Below, piece by piece: positions 10,817-20,369 of a DNA stretch of 64,000 nucleotides. Both the position numbers and the translations under genes were made by a program. This DNA is from Kalmusia sp. IMI 367209 (lineage: Eukaryota; Ascomycota; Dothideomycetes; Pleosporales; Didymosphaeriaceae), in assembly GCA_027946365.1 (NCBI GenBank), contig JAPEUQ010000001.1, positions 2,294,001 through 2,358,000 on the forward strand. Reading direction: 5' to 3'. Within the stretch, counting starts at the first letter, position 1, and each line of letters begins with the position of its first letter. Below the pieces are notes generated by a model. The model saw only the letters and a program-made list of their open reading frames with translations. It searched no databases and was not told the DNA's origin.

Positions 10817-12134
10817 ATGGCTTTCAACCTAGGTACGCCAGCCAGTACCTCATCAACGCCAGCCAGAAACAGCTCCATTTTTTCTGGCAATGTAGGTGCT
10901 ACGAACCCGTCTACGAGCAGTGCGTCTACTCCTGTATCGACCGGCGGTCCTCGTACTAGCAATGTTTTTGGATCATATTCTCCAGCTCCATCTACATCAG
11001 CGGCTGCTTCCACGCCTACCTCCACACCTACCGGAGTTGCTAATACAATTTCAACATCAACCCCACAACTCACCAACACATTCGGCGGCCTGAGATTGTC
11101 TAGCCCATCAAATACGACGGCGGACTCCAACCCCACACACAGTACCAACGTGCTTGGCGCCACGAGTACTCGAGCCGTGGCTCCTACCGGCAGAGCATCA
11201 TTCGGCAGTACACCTGCCAGCAATGGTACGAGAAATTATCCAACATTTCGCCCAATCATCGGTCGCCCCAATCTTTCAGAATATGAACATTATGAGACAA
11301 TCACACGGGACCCTCGGTTCAGCAATCTCAGCCTCGAAGAACTCAGAGTTGCTGACTATGCTCAAGAAAAGACCGCTGCTCTACCTGTCTTCAGTTTTGG
11401 TCATTCCGCTCAACAGCGTACGAATAGTAGGACAGAACAGAATCTGCACTTGTGGGTTAAGTAAGACAATTAATTGTTGGATACTAACTTCGCTTAGACT
11501 TACAGGTCCTGCTATCGAAATTGTAGTAGGACCAGATCCTCTTACGGACCAACGAGAAACCTGGTGGCTGCCAACGAGCCTCATTTCCCACTACTCCGCG
11601 TTCTTAAAAGCTGCTTGTTCTCATGAGTTCAAGGAAAAGGAAGAAAACCGCATCACGCTTACAGATGAGGATCCTAAGACTTTTGCCCTATTCGTAGAAT
11701 GGATGTACTACGACAAGTACTCACTCATTTTCGACTTTCAGGCAAAGGGTGACTGCAGTAAGGATGCAAAGGCATGGATCCTAGGTGACAGGCTCATGTC
11801 CGTTCCATTCAAGAACTACGCCATGGAACGCATTTACAATCGACACACAGTCTTTACATTGAGTGCAGCAGTATCAACGGTAGACTTCGAGTACGTCTGT
11901 GCAAACACCACAGAAGGATCAAAACTCCGTCGCTTCTATATCGATTTCGTGGTAACGCATTTTGCCAAGCCCGACAAGGTAGTAGGGAAGACGAAGGAAT
12001 GGGACAATGTGTTGATGGATCACGACGATGCGCGGACGTCCTTGTTGAATGCTTTGCGGTTGGGTGGTCAGCAGAACCTTGTGTGCACGAAAGATATGTA
12101 TATAGACAAAGATACCAAGTCGAATCTGAAGTAG
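10817..12134 (+). CDS. BTB/POZ protein with FG-containing Ser/Thr-rich N-terminus
   Basis: Two exons: 10817-11460 and 11498-12134. The 37-nt intron (GTAAGA, ACTAAC, TTAG) keeps the frame and gives 426 aa. Residues 1 to about 150 are low-complexity, rich in Ser, Thr, Pro, Ala and Asn. Four FG dipeptides occur at NVFGS, NTFGG, ASFGS and FSFGH, a texture like FG nucleoporins. From about residue 216 a BTB/POZ fold begins (IEIVVGP, then LPTSLISHYSAFLKAAC, FVEWMYY), as in the many fungal BTB proteins that bind partners or cullin-3. No kelch or MATH repeats follow. The function is unknown; protein-protein interaction is inferred from BTB. A chance origin of the low-complexity tail from simple sequence cannot be excluded, but it is in frame from the first ATG. 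Confidence 0.8.
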
Positions 12135-12713
12135 GCCGACTTGGTAAGAGGTTTTGAGTGAAGACACAATGGAAATTTACAAATCGACATTTGCGTTGTA
12201 GCTGAGCACTGGATTGAAGACTTCGGAAGCAAATATGGAAGCCTAGCAGTTTCCCGCATTACATGCACCGCAGTACATGCATCGTTTTAGAGTGTACATT
12301 TTACGTATTAGTAGTGTCAGCTATCTAATTTGGCATGTACGCGGTTTAAGAATGAGTAAAAGTTAACTCAAGTGACATGTATAGAGGCAAATACCAGGAG
12401 CGATACTGTGCTACTTTTTGATTGTCTTGAGTATATATGCCTACCCAGGTAGGCCTCTGCGTAGTCTAACACACTAAAGGCAGGTATAGAAGAGTACTAG
12501 CGCTAGAATTGTCCAAGTTAAATCCGGCTCAAAATTTAATGATTCCCTCTCATTGCTACTTTTCATCGAGAAAACTTTGCTCTAAAAGCAGGGTGAACTG
12601 ATTCGCGTAGTCTCCTATGCTGCTTGCTCATTACTGCCTTCCTTTCCAAATCAAGATTTTTCGCCTCACCCCTGTTTACCCACGACTGACACCCCGCCAA
12701 AAAAAAAAAATGA
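12135..12713. other. intergenic, AT-rich, nothing recognised
   Basis: AT-rich stretch downstream of the BTB gene. It ends in a run of 12 A (12699-12710) that acts as the Pol III terminator of the tRNA on the minus strand. Confidence 0.5.
12699..12710 (-). terminator. Pol III oligo-T terminator of tRNA-Ala
   Basis: Twelve A on the plus strand read as T12 on the minus strand, starting four bases after the discriminator base of the tRNA. This is a standard RNA polymerase III stop. Confidence 0.7.
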
Positions 12714-12849
12714 TGGACTTGCTGGGAATCGAACCCAGGACCTTTCGCAATTTGCATGTTTGATGCGAAGCGAACCTATCAATGTTAGTTGACTGTTGAG
12801 CGCCTTATGACAGATGCATTCTTACATTATACCCCTAAACCACAAGCCC
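12714..12849 (-). tRNA. tRNA-Ala(CGC) with two intervening sequences
   Basis: Read on the minus strand. The 7-bp acceptor stem is GGGCTTG/CAAGTCC with a G3-T70 wobble, the alanine identity element, and A73. The T arm is CTGGG-TTCGATT-CCCAG with a good B box. The anticodon stem TTCGC/GCGAA encloses TTCGCA, giving anticodon CGC. Two insertions interrupt it. A 14-nt one sits after position 37, the canonical tRNA-intron site (about 12752-12765). A 50-nt one (about 12776-12825) lies between the D arm (GTTTAGGGGTATAAT) and position 26. The longer one begins GTAAGA, contains CTAAC and ends ATAG, like the spliceosomal introns of this genome. An oligo-T terminator follows. The gene may be functional with unusual processing, or a tRNA pseudogene. 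Confidence 0.72.
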
Positions 12850-13543
12850 ATTAGATGATTTGATGAAGTTTTTATCAAAATAAAAATCTATATAGAATAT
12901 TAATAAGAGTGATTGCGAAGAAAAAATAGCGCCATCTCCCACACAAGTGGAGAATTCTATCCCTGGAGCAGAGTCCGCAGTCAGAATTTGGCTAAAGAAC
13001 TGAATGGTAAGTGGGGCTGTTGGTGGGGTGGAACCAAGGGTTGGACGGTAGTGCCCAGGCATTCGATTATAAGGAACGTCATCTCGGAACGTATGTTGCA
13101 GTGGAACAACGTCGCATTTATGCAGCGGTTAGACATCAGCATACTTCATTGATGATACTGTTTTGACTCGAAAGTCGAAGGAGACCTTGCTATAGACGGG
13201 TGCAGCCAGATGGGGCGGTTTCCGGAGTGTCTGCGCGCACACTTATAGGACAATTTCAGATGCAACAATATCAACATGTTAAGACATCACGACACCAGTG
13301 GTGATCCTTATACGAATTTCCCAGAACGCAATGCTCACGCATTGTGCAATTCTTCTCATCGCAATATTCTACTGAAGAGTTTGGCGAGCAATTTACATCA
13401 TAGTTTCATTTGGAGGTTATTGCTACCTCTTTATGTGTACACCCCCACAGTAATAGCAGCACTGGAATCCAATGCAGACTATATAGTCATACAGCGTTAT
13501 CAGCTTTTATCACCCCTTACCCCCTTGCTCAAATGAGGTCTCC
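12850..13543. other. intergenic, nothing recognised
   Basis: Upstream of the tRNA and downstream of the 70-aa gene. No supported coding frame. Confidence 0.5.
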
Positions 13544-13756
13544 TCATTTCTTACTCGTCGTCTCCTCAGCGTGCTTCGCCAATGGGTGCGTCGGGTTTGA
13601 GCTCAATGCACCCTTCTGCTGTTCGTTCGCTTCCTTGGTGCCTTGTGAGGGGGCAGCGCCTTGGTCATTGACATTGGAGGCAGGGACGTCTTTCTGCTGA
13701 GCGCCGGATTGCTGCTCGGGCTCGGGGGACTGGCGACCGGCGTTGGGAGCAGACAT
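13544..13756 (-). CDS. small conserved-type hydrophilic protein (70 aa)
   Basis: Single exon, 70 aa. Highly hydrophilic and presumably disordered: rich in Gln, Glu, Pro, Ser and Asn, starting MSAPNAGRQSPEPE and ending with a SSNPTHPLAKHAEE segment. Small proteins with this layout (acidic Pro/Gln head and a conserved SNP...PL...tail) recur in Ascomycota, to my knowledge without assigned function. The 5' leader may carry an intron, since the sequence before the ATG has splice-like signals. No signal peptide or membrane segment. Identification rests on composition and recall of similar small proteins, so it is moderately certain. Confidence 0.6.
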   Translation of the reverse strand: MSAPNAGRQSPEPEQQSGAQQKDVPASNVNDQGAAPSQGTKEANEQQKGALSSNPTHPLAKHAEETTSKK

Positions 13757-14318
13757 TATGATCTATCATACAGTTAGAAGAGTAGACGAGGAGAAAGAAG
13801 CGTTGTGAGCGTACGGATTGTGGAAATTTGGTTGAGGGACTGCGAGTGTTGTCAGCTGGACTGTTTTCTTGGAATGTTGAGGCGGGTTTTGGGTCAGCTA
13901 TCGATTTGGAGAGTGGCACTCACAAGGGTGTGATTTCGTCAGAATTGTTATAGAGGAGTGTATGAGATGGTTGAAGGTCGATGGAGTTCATGATATGCGC
14001 GCGAGCCCCGCGCTTTTCATCCCTCTTTGCCCCACGACATACGTCATGGTACAAACAGTCTTGGCAGGCTAGATCGGGAACCAATACGTCAACCCTCAAT
14101 CAATTCGCGCTGACGAGCTTGCGGGCTGTGCTGATAGAGCACGGCATTGATGCCCGAAAACCATTGTTGTGGAGTCGGGATTTGCATACGTATTTTCAGT
14201 TGCCGATAGCTAGATCACGCAACATTGGGGGAACGCGCTGGAACTTCTGATACACGATATTTACTGCGGGATATCTGTATGCTCGCTAAAGAATAAAATT
14301 GAGAGTAATACTCGTACA
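13757..14318. other. intergenic, nothing recognised
   Basis: Upstream region of the 70-aa gene and 3' flank of the GPHR gene. No supported coding frame. Confidence 0.5.
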
Positions 14319-15975
14319 TCAATTCAGCTTCCCCATTTCTAAATCCCCCTTCCCGAGCTCATCATCATCATCCCATCCCTGGCCCTTCAACCTCTTCCCT
14401 GCCCAAAGGCCAAACGCTGTCATCGCACTCGCCGTTAGGAACCATCCTTCAAACCACTTCTCAGTAAATGCCGGCTCGAGCGGCGCACCCAGCGCATCCG
14501 AGATCGCGCTCTTCATCTCGGAAGGCAGATTACTTCGCAGCATGAGGGCAGAGCTAATCACATACGTGGCGGCAATCTGCGAGATGAGGAGCGCGAAGTT
14601 GGCGCGGGCGTGATGCAGGACGCCAGGTAGGACCCGTGCAAAAAGAAAGAAGGTTTGCACCACGCTATTGAAGGAAGCAAGTAGCATGATGCCAGAGAGT
14701 AGGAAGGAGATCGTGCGGCTCCATGCTACACGATCTATTGTCGGGTCCCAATGTTTTGCTAATATGGCGAGGAAGTTGTTAATCGGGTCAGTGTTCGAGA
14801 AGCTAGTGTTTGGTGATGAAAAGCGCCTGAGAGTCGTGAAAGTTGTTGCCGTGATTCTGTAAAAGCAGTAAATAGAGAAGATGAAGGAGACGAGGTTCAG
14901 TAGGCGACCATGTACGGTGTGTGAGCGAAGCTGCATCTGCCTTCGGTTTTGGAGAACCGAAAGTGAATTTTGAAGGGTGGTGCGCATTGTTTCAAGGCCT
15001 TGGATTTCGAGCTGTAGCGTGTTTCGCTCCTGGATCTCGGGGTTGCCTCGAAGGCTGCCCACCACACGAGTCATGAAACCTTCTTGTGGTGTATCCGATA
15101 GCTTTCTCTGTACAGCGCGTAGGCGGCTCTCCTTCGTAACAAGCATGTCGCTAGTAGCATCAAGGCCGGCTTGTTTGCGAGCGATGTCCGACTCGGTGAC
15201 CTGACCATATCGGTTAGATTTCCACGCTCTATTTGAAATTTTCACAAAAGCTACCTACCAGACGGTATCTCACGCCAAACGACTGCCATAGCGAACTGAC
15301 AGCGGCGAAGCCAGCCAAAGATGCCATCAAGCTTATACCGATAACGCCGATCCGCTCCAGACAGCCTTCGGTGAAAGTATGATCATGTATATACGAAGCT
15401 TCATGTAGGTATGTCCCCAGCAACCCTCGCCCAAGGTACCAGAATCCCGCAAGCCATGCTGCAAGGCCTAAGGTTTCCAGTAACCATGCCGCCCTCCGTT
15501 GGCCTTGCTGTGACCTGCCCAAGTCCCATCCCGAGACTACCGAGTGTATGATGAGCGCCGGAGTAAGGACTATTATCAAGAACAATAGCGACGGTAGTGT
15601 AACCTTGAGCGCTAGGGTTCGTGTTGCTCGATTGATGGTGTTCGAAATCTCGCAGAGGATAAGCTCGACGAGGACGGTAGATAAAGCGATGTTCGTCGAA
15701 AAGGTTACACTAGCAAGTGTGCGCGCCGTTATGCGTAGGTTCCTCAGTATCGATGTTTTATCTCGCCATGCGAACCCGGGTAATTGCGCGTCATGGTGGC
15801 TCTTCAGATGTGCATGCCCCGATAGCAGCGGGAAGAGCTTATGCGATACTGCAACCGCGACAATGAGGAAGGTCAACACGAACGGCAGGGCCGAGACCAC
15901 CATCGCGGACGGGTTTCGTTTCTTGACCCAGTCAGGGCTGCAAGCATCGCAGTCGTCGTCGGGAAGTGGAAGCAT
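14319..15975 (-). CDS. Golgi pH regulator / ABA-GPCR family membrane protein
   Basis: Member of the GPHR (Golgi pH regulator, GPR89; GTG in plants) family, a putative anion channel that acidifies the Golgi. Exons 15259-15975 and 14319-15200 are split by a 58-nt phase-0 intron (GTAGGT...GGTCAG) and give 532 aa. Several N-terminal helices lead to the family signature around SLMASLAGFAAVSSLWQSFGV. A charged, coiled-coil-like loop follows (about 245-330: RKQAGLDATSDMLVTKESRL). Then come four or more helices in the ABA_GPCR domain (CFYRITATTF, WSRTISFLLSGIMLLASF). The C-terminus is short and acidic. Length and order fit the family well. No oddity seen. Confidence 0.9.
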
Positions 15976-16551
15976 GGAGCTTAGGTACGTGCAGCTGTCG
16001 CAGTCGCGTCACTGCCACTTCAACTGCGTCGGAGGAATGCGTTTGCGCTCGATAGACTCAACATGTGGGCTAGTCCGATGGTTCATGACAGCGCAAGCCA
16101 AGGGCATGAAGCGTAGTTGTCTGCGGTTCAGAGTGCTAGGAACACGCGGAAGGTGTTTCGGGTTACGTCGCCAAGCGCGCACCCCACGCTGTTTCGAACG
16201 TCATCTCGGGCTTCCGGTGGATCTCGACAGGGTTCTCCCAGGCACAGCGACCCTGGAACGATTCATGAGGTCGAATGTGCACACATAGTTGATGACCACA
16301 TCAGCATTGGAACGGCTTGATTGGAAACTGCAATGGCCTTTTTTTTTTTTTTTTTTTTTGGAAGGCTTATGCATTGCCCCGAGGGGACAAATATTGATTT
16401 TGCTATCTATTGAGCATCCAGATATTCATAGCATCGTTAGTTCATGCACTCATAAAATTGATGATTGGAACGGCTTGTTGAAGTGCCCGTCTTCAAGCCG
16501 CATGAATGATTTCGGGGATTCAATAACAAGGCTACCGATGTGACATTGAAC
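15976..16551. other. intergenic with 21-nt T run
   Basis: Between the GPHR start and the stop of the stress-protein gene. Contains a homopolymer of 21 T at 16339-16359. The long plus-strand frame at 15548-16288 is mostly antisense to the GPHR exon and is not supported. Confidence 0.5.
16339..16359. repeat. poly-T mononucleotide run (21 nt)
   Basis: Twenty-one consecutive T. No flanking target-site duplication or gene-like sequence was noticed, so a retroposed tail is not supported. Confidence 0.9.
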
Positions 16552-18193
16552 TTAATCCAGAGTCTCTTTTAGAGTCTCTCCGGTTTTGGGTGCAACTTCC
16601 TCTTTCATCTCGGGTCTGGTGTTTGCGGAATCTCCCTCTTTGACCTCAGGTTGCGTCTTCCCTGGTTCCGTCTCCTGGACCTCAGGCTCAGACTTATGTA
16701 GATCTTCCGTGATCTTTTCGTCCTGATTCTGATCTGGCTTTCCCACACCTAGACCTACTGTTAGAGCGTCCGTAGGTACACCACCCACCTCCTCATCGTC
16801 GCTGCTGCTTGAATCGGAGATTTCGGGACTGTCAAGATTTTGCAGCTCAGGGCTCTTCATGACAATTCCGGGGCTCTTCAATTCTTGGTCTACCATGTTT
16901 GCATCAAGATGAACTGGAACGGTCTGACTGTGGATGAGAGGGCTTCGTCCCAGAGGTCTATAACCAATGGCTGCAGCCACAGCGGCTGCTTCATCCTCAG
17001 ATGCTTGCCGCGAGTCTTCGGCAGTGAGATTACGAGGATCTGTGTCAATTAGGTTGCCACTCTTTTCCAATAGATCTTTGTATGCGTGTCTATTGGGATC
17101 TAGAGCGCGCTTATTCCTCGCTTTGTCGCGTTTCGATGACGGACGTACGACGATGACCGGTACAGGCGAGTGTTGTAAGCAGTACTTGGACACAGAGCCT
17201 GGAAGGAGACCTTGGAAACCACCTAAGCTTCGACCTCTCGTTCCGACTACGAGGATTGCCGGTTCATACAGGTTAATCTATATTGCATTAGTATATGTAT
17301 CAGCACGCACCCCAATATCTTACCATTTCGTCAATGACCTTGTTCACCTTTCCCACGGCAAACTCCAGAATTAAGTTGATAGCCTTATTTTCATGGTTCT
17401 TTCCCTGGTATGTTTTCATCAAAGCCTCCGCTTCAGCGCGATAGCGGCCCTTTTCCACGCTTCTGTCCCCGGCTATAGTGTCATCTTTTTCGACAACGCG
17501 CAAGCACACGACCTCATCTCCATCGTCCACCAGCTCGTCGATCAGCCATTGTAGCGCATAGTCGGAATAGTCGTTATCGTCACATCCGCAGAGAAATGTT
17601 CGCGAGCGTTTCGTATACTCGTAATCTTTATGCTTTGCAATAAGGGTGAACGAGTTCTCTTCGATGAAATCGGCAGGCTTGTCAAACGTATCGAATGACA
17701 CACGAGGCTGGAATACGCTAGACACTTGTCAGCCTAGGGGCTATCTACCAAGGGCAACTGTGAGGAACATGAGAGGCTCCCAAGCCTAGTGCTCTCTCTA
17801 AGAGCTGCCCGCAAGCGGTGAGGCATACTCCGCCATTGTCGTCCGTCATGGGAAGTGAGGAGAGGCAAAACGAGGACGACGAATGGCGAAGCCGGGTGCA
17901 GGAACGTGCTTTTATGCTTGGGCGGTCTGCGCAAGGAATGGTAGCGAGCCAATACTTACGGGGGAGGCGGAGGTGACGATATGCGGCGCCTCTGCTGGTT
18001 ACGCCGCGGGCTGCCTCTGGGATGAGTTGGGTTGGCATGCGTCTTGAATTGGGATCGACGGGCGCCGTGAGGGGTCCTCTGTGTCGGCTCCGGTGGTAGG
18101 TAGCAACAGTGGGCTCACCGTTCGACGAGGCGTTGAAGTCTGGTCCGCTGGAGAACCGCTGCGTGCGTGCGACGTGGGGGAAATGCCACTCAT
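16552..18193 (-). CDS. universal stress protein (UspA) family, long tails
   Basis: Usp-fold protein of the fungal type with disordered tails. Model 18003-18193, 17324-17717 and 16552-17277 gives 436 aa in frame. The second intron is clear (46 nt, GTAAGA...ATATAG). The first is 285 nt, long for this genome; a strong alternative donor (GTAAGTAT at 17959) suggests alternative splicing. The N-terminus is Ser/Pro-rich and disordered. The Usp domain runs from TFLCGCDDNDYSDYALQWL to the nucleotide-loop-like VVGTRGRSLGGFQGLLPGSVS, followed by the typical PVPVIVVRP strand. The last 200 residues or so are acidic, with repeated PEV/PEM-E elements. ATP binding is plausible from the G-rich loop. The 5' exon is less certain than the rest. 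Confidence 0.78.
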
Positions 18194-18745
18194 CCTGGTA
18201 TCTAATCGAGTCGAGAGGCACGAGGACACACGCGCAGACGAATGTAGAGCCAGACCGAGCCGGCCGGAAATCCTTGCGCGCAATCGTGCGCTCCGACAAG
18301 TGACGATGCTGCTGTGCGCGTTGCTGCGTGGCTTGGCGCGGGGTGACTCGGCGGGGGTCGTGCAATTGGCGACCGAGAACGACGCCGTGGAAGTTGGCGG
18401 GAAGAGCTGGTGGTCCGACCCGCGGAGGGCACCTGAAGACTGACTTATGGAGTGAGGATCAGTAAAGCCAGCTGCTCCCAGGGCGATTGCTTGGCCCCGT
18501 GTTGTGCCATGCAGCGCCCAGTGGCGGCTGCGGCGCCGAGGGTTCCAAACGGACGGCAAATGACGCTGGGTAAGTGTGGGGATATGGATGCAGGTGCTCT
18601 GCAAGTCGCACGTGAACGCCTGGCGAGATGCAGTGTGCATATGGTGAACATTGAGCAACATTTAATGTAACGTTGAATGTCCAAAGTGATAACTAGAGGC
18701 TCTCGCCGATTTCTACTCTACATGGCCCGGAAGCTGCTGTGCAAC
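18194..18745. other. intergenic, GC-rich, nothing recognised
   Basis: Upstream of the stress-protein gene and 3' of zuotin. Open frames extend through it on both strands because of GC-rich composition. Confidence 0.5.
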
Positions 18746-20148
18746 CTAGTCTACGACAGCGACTTGAGCTCTCCCCTCCTTCAACTTGCCAGCGCCAACC
18801 AGTTGCTTGACCTCGTCCTGATAGACTTGCTTGATCGCGTCAGCGCCCTTTGCGCCGTTCAGCTTTGATGTCAGCGCAGCAATCTCCTCGTTGTCAAGCT
18901 TAGTGATGATAATGTCGACATCGTTGAGTGCGCTGTCGATCTGCGAGGCCGGCGCGTCTCCGGCGCCGTGGAAGTAGTTAGCATCCTTGACAGCACCGCG
19001 AATGACACGCTTGTTCTTCTTCGCGGCATTCTTCGCAGCCTCCTTTGCCTTCTTGCCCTCAGCCTTCTGGGCCTTTTCAGCGGCCTCCTTCTCCGCCTGA
19101 AGCCTGGCCTCCTCTTCCTTGGCCTTAGCGGCTTCTTCAGCGATACGCTTCTGCTCTGCCTCCTTCTCGAGACGGCGCTTGTTTTTGTGTGCGTTCTCTT
19201 GTTGACGGAAGAGCTTGATACGCTCATCGAGTGCCAGGCAGTCATCGACGAGCTTCCTCAGGCGTGCGGTATCCTCGGTCTTCTTCTTGCGCCTAGCATT
19301 CTGGTTCTTGCGCTCGACGTGTCGCTTTTGGTCACGGTTCTCGTTGTCGTCAGGAACATCCTCGTCCAGATACTCAAAGGTCCGCCAGCTGTCGATGTTG
19401 TACCAGAAGTTGTAGAAAGTTTCAACTTCCTCTTTGGAGCTCTTCTCATTGCCGAGCTTTGGTACAGGCTGCTTGTTCGAGAAGCGGCCTTCGGCATCGA
19501 ACACCTTACCCCAGAGCTTGTAGAAATTGCCCTTCTGTGTCTCCTTCTTGGTAGGTGGCTCAACATCCGCTGCCTCATCAACGGAGTCGAATTGCCTCCT
19601 CTTGACGGGATCCAGCAGAACCTCGGTGGCCTTCTGGATGCACTTGAAGAACTGATCGTCCTCGGTGCCACCAGCAGCGGCCTTCTTGTCAGGATGGTGC
19701 TTGAGCACCTTCTTGCGGTGGGCGCGCTTGATCTGGTCTTCGGTGGCGCGCCAACGGTACCTTGTAATACCAAGAACAGCATAGTGATCCTGACCCTTCC
19801 AGTCTTTGGCCTCACGCTGTAGCATGAGCGGGTCCTCTGGCTCGCTGATTTCGCCTTCGTCGTCATCCTCGATCTTCTTCACGTTTGCCTGAGCCTGAAT
19901 GCGGTCGTCCTCGGAAAAGGTGCGCTTGTGTCGCTTCTATATCAGGTAGAATAATTAGTATATGCCATAAAGCCTTTGAGAGCTTTACATACCCTGCGTG
20001 CGTGGGCGAGGAAGTGAGGTCCAACGGGCTCGATGTTGCGGTCGGTGGCATGGCTGAGGTGGCCGATGGGTTTGAAGTCCTTCTCCGCAGTCCAGCCCGC
20101 AGGCAGGACCGGAAGGGGCAACGAGATCTGTACAGACGCTGATGCCAT
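18746..20148 (-). CDS. zuo1: zuotin, J-protein of the ribosome-associated complex
   Basis: Co-chaperone that, with the Hsp70 Ssz1, forms RAC at the ribosome exit and stimulates Ssb-type Hsp70 on nascent chains. Exons 19993-20148 and 18746-19936 are split by a 56-nt intron (GTATGT...CTAAT...ATATAG) and give 448 aa (yeast Zuo1 is about 430). The J domain starts near residue 100 (DHYAVLGI) and has the Hsp70-stimulating HPD at 133-135 in KHHPDKK. A zuotin homology domain follows (NFYKLWGKVFDAEGRF, FYNFWYNIDSWR). Next is the long charged helix that binds the ribosome (Lys/Glu/Ala-rich, about 280-370), then a small C-terminal bundle. Divergent from the golgin gene with 221 bp between the starts. 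Confidence 0.95.
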
Positions 20149-20369
20149 AGTAATTTCTGGTGTTGTGGTGGTTCGTAGTAGCGAGGACCAATTTTTTTGC
20201 AGCTGAAGCGGACCGGGGGTTTGTCGGTTACTAGCGTACCCTATCCCTGCATCCCCAGGAACGACGTCTCACCATTTAGTTTGGGCAAAGCAAACGGACA
20301 CCTAGATCATGGCATTCCCATAGCTACTAGAGCCATCTCTTATCTCCGACCATATAATCTACTGTAAAC

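Noticed and set aside
15548..16288. 246-codon plus-strand frame
   Set aside because: Overlaps the GPHR exon on the opposite strand; no family-like content and no splice support.
16339..16359. Poly-T run as a retroposon tail
   Set aside because: No element body or target-site duplication was seen beside it.
18968..19822. 284-codon open frame antisense to zuotin
   Set aside because: Shadow of the Lys/Glu/Ala-rich zuotin helix; Leu-rich content follows from the complementary strand.
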